NCBI GenBank assembly: GCA_038239195.1
Contig: JBBSEZ010000594.1
Location: 1-5,068, forward strand
DNA: 5,068 bases
Source: JBBSEZ01 sp038239195
Lineage (GTDB): Bacteria > Planctomycetota > Planctomycetia > Gemmatales > Gemmataceae
Direction of reading: 5' to 3'
Position 1 is the first letter of the stretch. Every line of letters starts with the position of its first letter. Positions 1 to 5,068 of the stretch are shown in pieces. The notes under the pieces are model-generated. The model saw only the letters and a program-made list of their open reading frames with translations. It was not told the origin of the DNA and searched no databases. Made by a program: the position numbers and the translations under genes.

Positions 1-27
1 CAGCGAGGGATTGCTTCTCCCTCGCTG
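1..27. terminator. Perfect hairpin, probable terminator of a gene outside the window
   Basis: Bases 1-10 (CAGCGAGGGA) are the exact reverse complement of 18-27 (TCCCTCGCTG), giving a 10-bp GC-rich stem around a 7-base loop. The stem may extend beyond the left edge. No T-run follows on the + strand (the next bases are GCGCGTCGGG), so a classical intrinsic terminator is not proven, but GC-rich genomes often use such hairpins. No coding region in the window reads into it. It most likely ends a gene lying to the left. It sits about 130 bases before the promoter of the membrane protein operon and would insulate it. Confidence 0.55.
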
Positions 28-77
28 GCGCGTCGGGCTGCCAAGCTGGGGGCGAACTTGCGAAACGTACGTGTAGG

Positions 78-95
78 CGAGGCCGCGAGGCCTCG
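78..95 (+). other. Small stem-loop with GNRA-type tetraloop upstream of the operon
   Basis: CGAGGCC (78-84) pairs perfectly with GGCCTCG (89-95) around the tetraloop GCGA, which matches the stable GNRA class. A second weaker hairpin, GCCGC (114-118) with GCGGC (124-128), follows. Both lie upstream of the putative -35 box, so they would not be in the operon mRNA if that promoter is the one used. They may belong to the 3' end of an upstream transcript or arise by chance in GC-rich DNA. No function is assigned. Confidence 0.3.
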
Positions 96-157
96 AGCGG
101 CGAACTTCGAGGGGCCGCCGCTTGCGGCTTGGCGTTCCTCGCGCCGCCCGATTGCTC

Positions 158-191
158 TTGACAATAGAAGCTTTGTTGTGCAAAGTTTATC
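158..191 (+). promoter_or_regulatory. Putative promoter of the membrane protein/regulator operon
   Basis: A perfect TTGACA hexamer lies at 158-163 in a locally AT-rich patch, unusual in this GC-rich region. At 17-bp spacing the -10 position would be CAAAGT (181-186), matching TATAAT at three of six positions. TTTATC (186-191) is a better hexamer but 22 bp away. The -35 is therefore convincing and the -10 is not settled. The distance to the start codon at 216 leaves a short leader with the Shine-Dalgarno. The inverted repeat at 168-188 lies between and over these elements, so a bound repressor would block polymerase. Confidence 0.5.
168..188. promoter_or_regulatory. Inverted-repeat operator candidate CTTTG-N5-CAAAG
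   Basis: AAGCTTTG (168-175) and CAAAGTTT (181-188) are inverted copies matching at 7 of 8 positions, with a perfect core CTTTG-TTGTG-CAAAG at 171-185. The two half-site centres are about one helical turn apart, as expected for a dimeric winged-helix protein. The repeat overlaps the promoter of an operon whose second gene encodes such a protein, so autoregulation is the natural inference. No binding data can be read from sequence alone. Confidence 0.5.
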
Positions 192-215
192 CCGTCTCAT
201 CCCACGGAGGCGGTC

Positions 216-827
216 ATGAACGTCGCGGACGCACTCGAGCGCATCGGCGCCATCCACGAGCACCTGGCCAGGGCGGAGGTGTATCGCGGCTATCATCCCT
301 GGACGGTGGCCATGTCTGGGGGGTGTGGCCTCCTGGCGGCAGCGGCGCAGCCGTGGGCCGTCTCGCCGGACGTCCCCGTGGCCTTTCTGCGCTACTGGCT
401 GGTGGTCGGTGCGGTCTGCGCCTTGCTCGGCGGCAGCGCGACCTTGCTGCGCGCCGGGAGCGCGGACGCGACGACGCGCCGGCGCACCGCCACCGTCGTT
501 GGCCAGTTCTTGCCTTGCCTGGTGGCCGGGACGGCAGTCACCATTGCGCTGGCCCGAGCAGAGATGCCGCCGGGGAGCATCGCGCTGTTGCCGGGCCTGT
601 GGGCGCTGCTGTTCGGCCTGGGGGTCGTCGCCTCGCGGCCCTACCTCCCGCGCGCGGCGAGTTGGGTGGCAGGGTGGTATCTTGCCGCGGGGGGCGTGGT
701 GTTGCTCGGGGCCACCGGGCCTTCCGCCCTGTCGGGCTGGGCGGTGGGCGTTCCATTCGGCGTCGGGCAGTTGCTGATCGCGCTCGTCTTTCATTCGGCG
801 CGGCGGAACGGGGAGGCCAACCCATGA
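216..827 (+). CDS. Hypothetical six-helix integral membrane protein
   Basis: This encodes a 203-residue protein of unknown function that I cannot assign to a named family. The soluble N-terminus (about residues 1-28) is helical and charged (ALERIGAIHEHLARAE). About six hydrophobic segments follow, near residues 30-48, 57-79, 92-113, 121-140, 147-166 and 174-193, and the C-terminus is short and basic. A charged loop (ATTRRR, about 85-90) lies between segments 2 and 3. The start at 216 is supported by GGAGG at 206-210, five bases upstream. The stop overlaps the start of the winged-helix regulator gene (ATGA, 824-827), so the two are co-transcribed and probably translationally coupled. Pairing with a small regulator suggests a conditionally made inner-membrane protein, but no enzymatic or transport motif is visible. 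The gene call is solid; the function is unknown. Confidence 0.88.
   Translation: MNVADALERIGAIHEHLARAEVYRGYHPWTVAMSGGCGLLAAAAQPWAVSPDVPVAFLRYWLVVGAVCALLGGSATLLRAGSADATTRRRTATVVGQFLPCLVAGTAVTIALARAEMPPGSIALLPGLWALLFGLGVVASRPYLPRAASWVAGWYLAAGGVVLLGATGPSALSGWAVGVPFGVGQLLIALVFHSARRNGEANP
810..816 (+). promoter_or_regulatory. Shine-Dalgarno GGGGAGG fixing the regulator start
   Basis: GGGGAGG lies seven bases before the ATG at 824, inside the last codons of the preceding membrane protein gene. It decides the start. The same frame is open back to about position 122, but that upstream part is an out-of-frame shadow of the membrane protein gene. The ATGA overlap with the upstream stop is typical of coupled translation. 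Confidence 0.75.
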
Positions 828-1222
828 CCGCCCGGCGCTCCCAGGCAGGCCCGCTCGAACCGGGCCGGTTCGCTTACGAAGGGCTCGACCGCGTGCTCCA
901 CGAGAAGGCCCGCCTGGGCATCCTCGTCTCCCTGTGCGCGCGGCCCGATGGCCTGCTTTTTGGCGAGCTCAAGGGGCTGTGCTCCCTGACCGACGGGAAC
1001 CTCAACCGGCATCTCGAAGTGCTGAGCGAAGCCGGGCTCGTGGAGGTCCTCAAAAGCTTCGCGGGCAAGCGCCCGCAGACGCACGTCCAGCTCACCCCCA
1101 CCGGCCGAGCTCGCTTCGTCGATTACCTCGCCGAGCTCGAGCGCGTCCTCCACGACGCCGCGCCTCAGCCTCAAAACGCGCGGCGCTCGAGGCAGGGCCA
1201 ACCCGGCCTCGGCACGGCCTGA
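824..1222 (+). CDS. Winged-helix transcriptional regulator (HTH_34-like)
   Basis: This 132-residue protein is a single-domain DNA-binding regulator. Residues about 20-39 form the first helix (LDRVLHEKARLGILVSL). Residues 45-53 (LFGELKGLC) form the second. Residues 56-70 (TDGNLNRHLEVLSEA) form the recognition helix. The wing runs through GLVEVLKSFAGKRPQTHVQL to a TPTGR turn at about 91-95, and a C-terminal helix (ARFVDYLAELERVL) probably dimerises. This arrangement matches the MarR/ArsR-like winged-helix DNA-binding domain family often annotated HTH_34. No metal-binding cysteine motif or ligand domain is present. It overlaps the membrane protein gene by four bases and probably represses the shared promoter through the repeat at 168-188, which is inference. 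The C-terminal tail (about 112-132) is polar and likely disordered. An effector cannot be predicted. Confidence 0.88.
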   Translation: MTARRSQAGPLEPGRFAYEGLDRVLHEKARLGILVSLCARPDGLLFGELKGLCSLTDGNLNRHLEVLSEAGLVEVLKSFAGKRPQTHVQLTPTGRARFVDYLAELERVLHDAAPQPQNARRSRQGQPGLGTA

Positions 1223-1237
1223 GCGGCGGACCATCCG

Positions 1238-3022
1238 TCAAGTTCGGGGCTTGTGGACCTTGACGACCGCAACGTTGCCCTCCTCCGGCAGTTCCACCTG
1301 CGCCTCGAGGGTGTGAGGAAGACGGGCCAGGAAGTCGTCGAGCGATGCGCCTTGGCGAACCAACATGATCCATTCGGTATCGGGCCCGAACGCCTGATCG
1401 AACTTGCTCAAGCTCGAGGGCAGCAAAATCGGCTGAGAAGGTTCACGTAACCCGTACATCGCCGACGGCCGGGGTTGCGTGTAGCACATGAGGCGATGGG
1501 GATCGTAATGGCGATCGCGAACGAGCTTCGCGGCGTTCGACGCCGAAAAATGTTCGATCGTGCGCCATTCCAGGTCTCTTACCGGCCACAGGAACGCGAG
1601 GAACGTCGCTGCCGCGCACGCGATCCAGGCCGAACGCGCCGACAGGCGTTGACACGTCGCGAGCCAGGCGAGCAGGGCGAACGCGAAAACCGTCGTTGCA
1701 AGCCACGGGCCATTCCCGGTCGCGTGCGGCCAGAAGAGGCAAGCCAGCGAGCTACCGGCGCCAAACAGCAGCACCCCGACGGTGCCCCACCTCGTGAACC
1801 GGTGCTGGTTTCGGGTCAACCAGTTCGTTCGCCTCGTTTCGAGAGACTCGTACGTGGCATCGACGCACGCACCCAACAGGATCGCCAGCGGCGGCAACAT
1901 GGGCATGATGTAATACGCCAGCTTGCACCCCGACACCGAGAAGAACAGGAAGACCCAGCTCGCGGCCAGGAAGCAAAACCCCACGCTCGGCCCCCGCTTC
2001 CGGGCGAGCTCCGGCCTCCGCGAAAACAGGAAGTAGCCGAGGCCGAGCCCCAGTAGCCCCCAGGGAAACATCAGCGCCCACAACACGGGGAGGAAGTACC
2101 AGAACGGCTCCTGGTGATTGTAGGCCTTGGCGAACCGGACCACGTTCGACTTCCACAGGAAGTGTGCGACGAACCCCGGGTAGTTCACCGCCATGAAGAC
2201 GTACCACGGTGCGGCCATGGCGAGGAGCACGACCCCATAGGCGATCCAGGCCCCCAGGCGCGGGCGCGCCAACCGTCGATCGACGAGCCCGACGAGGAAC
2301 ACGGGTGGGGCCACCAGCGCCAGAGCCAGCGGGCCCTTCGTCAACACCCCCAGCCCGCAACCGAACGACGACAGCAGCCACCACCGCCATCGAAACCCGC
2401 CGGGGGCCATGGCACGGTAGGCGGCGTAGTACGATCCCGTAACGAGAGTGACGAGCATCCCGTCGGGCAGAATCGTTCGGCTGAACAACACGAACCCGAC
2501 GCTCAGCGAAAGCCCGAGCGCGGCCAGGAACGCGGCACGTTCGCCGACAGCACACTTGCCCCACCGATACGTGAGCCAGACGGTCAAGAGCCCCATCAGC
2601 ACCGGGACCAGGTGCGCCGTGGTCTGATCGGTCCCCACGATGCGGTAGGTGGTCGCGACGAGCAGGTAGTGAAGTGCTGGCTTCTCGAAGTAGGGGCGCC
2701 CTCCGAGTCGGGGGGTCAGCAGGTCCCCCGATTCCAGCATTTCATACGGGATCATGGCTTGCCGGCCTTCCGTCGGGTCGATCAACGGCCGATCGACGCG
2801 CCAGAACAAAAGCACGGCCGCCACGCTCAGAAGTACCAGAAGATGCCAGCGGGCCTGCGGATGGGTCGGTTGCTCGTCACTGCTGCCAACGAAGTACCTG
2901 GAGCACCAGAGCCGACGAATCGCCGGGACCACAGACCCGAGGCCCCTTCCCGCGAGAGAAAGGTATCGGATCGGTGCTTCCAACCGATTCGTGCGCGGAA
3001 CGCCGAGGTTCGTCTCGTTCAT
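1238..3022 (-). CDS. ArnT-like membrane glycosyltransferase, GT39 family
   Basis: This 594-residue protein has about 12-13 predicted transmembrane helices and belongs by pattern to the dolichyl-phosphate-mannose/ArnT group (COG1807-like). These enzymes use a polyprenyl-phosphate sugar to glycosylate lipid A, protein or other envelope acceptors on the outer face of the membrane. Supporting motifs, in order: first membrane helix at about 60-76; acidic loop DPTEGRQA at 82-89, where the family carries its catalytic Asp/Glu; PYFEKPALHYL at 110-120 with the conserved Lys-Pro; SRTILPDGML at 181-190; VLTKGPLAL at 226-234; APWY at 271-274; and SGCKLAYYIMPMLPPLAILL at 364-383. A soluble C-terminal tail follows about residue 482. 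Length fits the family. The start at 3022 has no clear Shine-Dalgarno. A GTG at 2932 (residue 31) preceded by GGAAGGGG is an alternative that trims the long N-terminus. Donor and acceptor cannot be told. The gene is convergent with the regulator, with a 15-bp gap. Confidence 0.9.
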   Translation of the reverse strand: MNETNLGVPRTNRLEAPIRYLSLAGRGLGSVVPAIRRLWCSRYFVGSSDEQPTHPQARWHLLVLLSVAAVLLFWRVDRPLIDPTEGRQAMIPYEMLESGDLLTPRLGGRPYFEKPALHYLLVATTYRIVGTDQTTAHLVPVLMGLLTVWLTYRWGKCAVGERAAFLAALGLSLSVGFVLFSRTILPDGMLVTLVTGSYYAAYRAMAPGGFRWRWWLLSSFGCGLGVLTKGPLALALVAPPVFLVGLVDRRLARPRLGAWIAYGVVLLAMAAPWYVFMAVNYPGFVAHFLWKSNVVRFAKAYNHQEPFWYFLPVLWALMFPWGLLGLGLGYFLFSRRPELARKRGPSVGFCFLAASWVFLFFSVSGCKLAYYIMPMLPPLAILLGACVDATYESLETRRTNWLTRNQHRFTRWGTVGVLLFGAGSSLACLFWPHATGNGPWLATTVFAFALLAWLATCQRLSARSAWIACAAATFLAFLWPVRDLEWRTIEHFSASNAAKLVRDRHYDPHRLMCYTQPRPSAMYGLREPSQPILLPSSLSKFDQAFGPDTEWIMLVRQGASLDDFLARLPHTLEAQVELPEEGNVAVVKVHKPRT

Positions 3023-3147
3023 GCTTGCTGCTTTTGCTTGCCAGAGGTACGCTCCGATAGAGTCGGCAACAATGGAAAACTCGGCATCCTCGGCGACAGG
3101 TCTTCAGGGAAAATTCGAGAACGTGCAGGATTGCGCTGACTCACCAG

Positions 3148-3173
3148 GGCGGTGGGCCTTTCTGCCCGCCGCC
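3148..3173 (-). terminator. Hairpin just after the kinase-tail remnant
   Basis: On the + strand GGCGGTGGGC (3148-3157) pairs with GCCCGCCGCC (3164-3173) over ten positions around a six-base loop. One pair is G-U in + strand RNA and A-C mismatched in - strand RNA. It begins nine bases after the stop codon of the remnant at 3182, the place expected for that gene's terminator, and separates it from the glycosyltransferase gene at 3022. No T-run follows, so the call rests on position and stem strength. It might also act on + strand transcripts. Confidence 0.45.
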
Positions 3174-3181
3174 ATCGGCCC

Positions 3182-3797
3182 TCAACAGCCGTCTTCCATC
3201 GAACGGAGCGCGCGCGCGCCCTGCTCCACGTCCTCGGCCGAGCCCGGCCAACCCAGGCGAGCGCCAACCTGGCCCCGGCACAGCAGCGTCAATGCGTGCT
3301 CGTAGCGAGCGCCCTGCGCCTCCGCCACCGCCAGGCCCTCGTCGAAGAGCCTGCGGGCGCGCCGGGCCCGGCCGCGCAACGCCTCCAGGAGCGCGTTCTC
3401 CCGCAGGGCGTGGGGCAAATCGTTTTGAAAGCTTCGCGCCAGCCGGGGCCCGCGGCGCGCGGCCGCCCGCGCTTCAGCAATCGGTCGCGCAGGCGGGGAT
3501 CGTTCTCCTGGTTCTGTTCGGCCTCGAGGCGCAACGCGGTGGCCAGCCAGGGGAGGATCGGCGAGACGTAGACGTTCTTGACCCCCGCCTGGCGGGCCAG
3601 TCGGTGAGCTGACTGGAGCATTTCCACCGCCTCGCCCGGCTGGCCCGCGCCCAGCAACCGGGCGGCTTCCGCTTGCATGATCTGGGCCGTGCGCTGGGCG
3701 TCCTCGCTGGGGCGGTCGAGCTCGGCCTGGATGACCGCGGCGCCGACCTTGCCGCGCGTGGCCCTGGCCAGAATGTCCAGGCTGATGCCCGAAGATT
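3182..3797 (-). pseudogene. C-terminal TPR remnant of a kinase/ATPase-type protein, frameshifted
   Basis: Only about 204 residues of a much larger protein remain. Reading on the - strand, one frame gives LDILARATRGKVGAAVIQ and then helical repeats (AQIMQAEAARLLGAGQPGEA; YVSPILPWLATALRLEAEQN) down to about 3470. The matching continuation is in another frame: ARAAARRGPRLARSFQNDLP, ALLEALRGRARRARRLF, EAQGARYEHALTLLCRGQVG, then LGWPGSAEDVEQGARAL, ending at a TGA at 3182. Restoring one base near 3468-3472 would join the frames. Helix pairs with A-x-x-L-G/A-x-G patterns indicate tetratricopeptide-like repeats. The style recalls the C-terminal region after the AAA-type ATPase of PknK-like serine/threonine kinases common in planctomycetes; this is recognition from memory, not a search. 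Kinase and ATPase parts are absent. The homologous part begins where the inverted-repeat element at 3798 ends, and no start codon or ribosome site belongs to it. Confidence 0.72.
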
Positions 3798-3886
3798 GGT
3801 GGTGACTCCGCCGGGCTTCTGGGGGCTGTTTTCCAAGCTGCGGACGAGGTGAAAACCCCGGCAAGAAGCCCGATGGAGTCACCACC
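3798..3886. mobile_element. 89-bp inverted-repeat element: MITE or collapsed IS ends
   Basis: Bases 3798-3833 and 3851-3886 are inverted copies of each other. The outer 12 bases (GGTGGTGACTCC) are identical, a further 9 (CGGGCTTCT) and an inner TTTTC also match, and 29 of 36 positions agree overall. Only 17 bases separate the arms, so no transposase is encoded. Perfect outer ends with decaying inner identity are what terminal inverted repeats of an insertion sequence look like. The P450 fragment stops inside the right arm and the kinase-tail fragment starts right after the left arm. I see no target-site duplication: the flanks are GAAGATT and CGGGTTT. That argues for deletion or recombination after insertion rather than a clean recent insertion. 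Family unassigned. Confidence 0.68.
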
Positions 3887-4388
3887 CGGGTTTCCCGGAG
3901 ACATCGGCGTCGAAGAACGTCTTGGCGGCGATCTCGAGCGTCAAATCGGTCATCGCCCGGTCCATGTCGAGGACGAAGGATCCGGCGTAGTGCGTGCGCC
4001 ATCGATCTACCAACCGGGAGGCGAAATCGACCATGACGGTGCCGTACCCGCCCAGCCGCTTCGCGTGAAAGGCTGGCTGCACGAGCCGCCTCTGCCGCAG
4101 CCAAAAATCGCCTTCGCTGGTGACGAGGCCGTTCCCGTCGAGCTGCCCCATGACCCGGCGGATCCGCGGCATCTTCTCGAAGTGCCGTGCCTTGGTGACC
4201 AGCACTTCGCGGATCTGCTCGGAGTGGAAGAAGACATAATCGTGGTAGGGCCCCAGGCGCAGGTGTACGATGTCCCCGTGGTCGCGCTGCAGGCCGCGGA
4301 AAAAGGTGAACGTGTTGGTCGCCCTCTGCTGGGCAGTCCAGATACCCATGGTCCAATCGCGCGGCCCGGGAGGCAAGGGGGGCGGCAT
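3879..4388 (-). pseudogene. Cytochrome P450, N-terminal fragment (169 of about 450 residues)
   Basis: The fragment encodes the start of a soluble-type bacterial cytochrome P450 monooxygenase. Visible family features are the proline-rich N-terminus MPPPLPPGPRDW, the stretch HGDIVHLRLGPYHDYVFFHS (about 37-56), and the helix-C signature GDFWLRQRRLVQPAFHAKRL (93-112), with W96 and R100 forming the WxxxR that contacts the haem propionate. A segment then ends DLTLEIAAKTFFDADVSG. Everything after is missing: the I-helix oxygen-activation motif, ExxR, and the cysteine haem-ligand loop. The product cannot bind haem as a P450. The reading frame ends at a TGA (3879-3881) contributed by the inverted-repeat element. 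The start is the ATG at 4386-4388, not the upstream ATG at 4646, because AGGAGG lies six bases before it and the P450 pattern begins there. The gene is a truncated remnant with its translation start still intact. Confidence 0.85.
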
Positions 4389-4761
4389 CAATGGCCTCCT
4401 GGTTTTTTGGGTTCCGATTTCGTCATGGGGCACTATGTCAGGTAGCGTGCCGTGGAAGCCCGTTGACGCGTGCAGGAGCGTCATTTGCGTGGCCGGACTG
4501 CTGCGGCAAATTGTTCGGTGCTTTAATCCTGAACGCCACCTGTTATGAACCGGTTCCCAAACGGGCCCCGATCCCTTTGTTTTCTCTTGTCGAGCAAAGT
4601 TGAGGCTGCAATCGGCGGAGGGCCTTATTTGACTTATAGCCAACAACCATTTTCAGGATGGGATTGACCAGACAGCAATCAAGCCACTGGGCCGCTCGAC
4701 TGCTGGCCAGTGAATACAAGATTGCCTCCTCAACCCAGGTTGCCTCTCGATCTCCGCACTC
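4389..4761. other. Non-coding stretch upstream of the P450 remnant
   Basis: No convincing gene is seen on either strand. Several open frames cross it, but none has a good ribosome site or a recognisable protein. Composition falls (about 43% G+C at 4621-4680). Small symmetric sequences occur: a perfect 10-base palindrome GAACCGGTTC at 4547-4556, and a hairpin CACTGG (4685-4690) with CCAGTG (4707-4712) around a 16-base loop. The P450 promoter should lie here on the - strand, but I found no good -35/-10 pair. The stretch is best read as regulatory or intergenic DNA, possibly holding decayed sequence. Confidence 0.5.
4395..4400 (-). promoter_or_regulatory. Shine-Dalgarno AGGAGG of the P450 remnant
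   Basis: On the - strand AGGAGG is followed by six bases (CCATTG) and then the ATG at 4388. It is a consensus ribosome-binding site and fixes the P450 start 86 codons inside the longest open frame, whose first part shows no P450 similarity. Confidence 0.8.
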
Positions 4762-5067
4762 TTAGACGCTGACAATTGCTTGCGCGAGCTTGACGCCACT
4801 GGGCAAGAGGGCGCGCAGGTGCAACGAGCGATAGGGAATAACCTCTTCAACTAGCAGCACCCGACTGTGTTGCCAGAAGAAGTCCTTACGCCATAACGTC
4901 AGTCGATCACCGGCTTGCATGGGTCGGTCGGCTGTGTCCTTCGATTTGGCCATTTGAGACTGGGCGGAGAGTTTATTCTGATCGTTTGTCCACTTGGCGC
5001 TCGGCGAGGCACGGGCCCCTGAACGAGCAAGGCTCGTCCCCCTACGGTAACTCTGCCAAGAGACCAC
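4762..5067 (-). CDS. Possible small hypothetical protein, 5' end uncertain or off the edge
   Basis: An open frame runs from the right edge to a TAA at 4762-4764. The last 50 or so residues (from MQAGDRLTLWRKDFFWQHSR to the end KLAQAIVSV) have the alternating hydrophobic pattern of a small beta-rich domain. The upstream part (SLARSGARASPSAKW) looks low-complexity and less protein-like. Candidate starts are a GTG at the edge (5067) and ATGs at 4953 (63 residues) and 4920; the ATG at 4953 has no Shine-Dalgarno. Third-position G+C is not strongly high, unlike the clear genes here. I recognise no family. It could be a real small gene, the tail of a larger one, or chance. Confidence 0.33.
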   Translation of the reverse strand: MVSWQSYRRGTSLARSGARASPSAKWTNDQNKLSAQSQMAKSKDTADRPMQAGDRLTLWRKDFFWQHSRVLLVEEVIPYRSLHLRALLPSGVKLAQAIVSV

Positions 5068-5068
5068 C

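Noticed and set aside
122..823. Upstream extension of the regulator frame giving a 366-residue protein
   Set aside because: This part is Arg/Gly-rich, shows no family pattern, and lies out of frame across the well-supported membrane protein gene. The regulator has its own ribosome site at 810-816.
1188..1211. CGAGGC/GCCTCG inverted repeat at the end of the regulator gene as a terminator
   Set aside because: It lies inside the coding sequence, has a 6-bp stem with a 12-base loop and no T-run, and is expected by chance in GC-rich DNA.
2114..3139. Long + strand frame of 341 residues opposite the glycosyltransferase
   Set aside because: It is rich in Arg, Pro, Gln and His with no hydrophobic core, typical of the antisense of a GC-rich membrane protein gene that has clear GT39 motifs.
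3289..4356. A 355-residue - strand frame spanning the P450 and the kinase tail
   Set aside because: Its first half is an out-of-frame shadow of the P450 and its last residues are out of frame with the tail. Only the part from about 3797 to 3470 is protein-like, and it is reported under the remnant.
4389..4646. N-terminal extension of the P450 frame to an ATG at 4646
   Set aside because: These 86 codons show no P450 similarity and lack a ribosome site, while AGGAGG sits six bases before the ATG at 4388.
5021..5038. ACGAGC-AAG-GCTCGT hairpin near the right edge
   Set aside because: It has only six base pairs with a three-base loop and no neighbouring gene end; too weak to call.
1..5068. CRISPR array, tRNA, rRNA or defence system
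   Set aside because: No regularly spaced repeats, no tRNA-like cloverleaf or rRNA sequence, and no nuclease, reverse transcriptase or toxin-antitoxin motifs were seen on either strand.

Overview
The window is GC-rich DNA: one 60-base stretch at 481-540 counts about 70% G+C. It becomes AT-richer towards the right edge, where 4621-4680 counts about 43%. A planctomycete (Planctomycetota) chromosome fits best. The clues are the style of the kinase/ATPase-type tetratricopeptide tail near 3182-3797, the ArnT-like glycosyltransferase and the small winged-helix regulator paired with a membrane protein. This assignment is inference from protein style; there is no rRNA or other marker.

Layout. Positions 1-27 hold a perfect hairpin that looks like the terminator of a gene outside the window. 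A promoter with a TTGACA -35 box and a CTTTG-N5-CAAAG inverted repeat (158-188) precedes a two-gene + strand operon. The first gene encodes a six-helix membrane protein (216-827). The second encodes a winged-helix regulator (824-1222), translationally coupled through an ATGA overlap. Only 15 bp beyond its stop, the convergent - strand gene 1238-3022 encodes an integral-membrane GT39/ArnT-type glycosyltransferase.

From 3182 to 4388 the - strand carries a gene graveyard. The first 169 codons of a cytochrome P450 (start at 4388 with a strong Shine-Dalgarno) run straight into an 89-bp inverted-repeat element (3798-3886). On the far side of the element lies only the C-terminal tetratricopeptide part of a large serine/threonine-kinase/ATPase-type protein, which also carries a frameshift near 3470. 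Both genes are cut where the inverted repeat begins. The simplest reading is that an insertion sequence mediated a deletion or rearrangement and then lost its own interior. A mobile miniature element (MITE) is the alternative.

Positions 4389-4761 contain no gene I can recognise. The right edge (4762-5067, - strand) holds a weakly supported small reading frame.

Functionally, the intact genes are a self-contained membrane protein/regulator pair, probably autoregulated through the inverted repeat, and an unrelated lipid-linked-sugar glycosyltransferase. No new multi-gene system is evident. The most informative feature is the inverted-repeat junction between two unrelated truncated genes.
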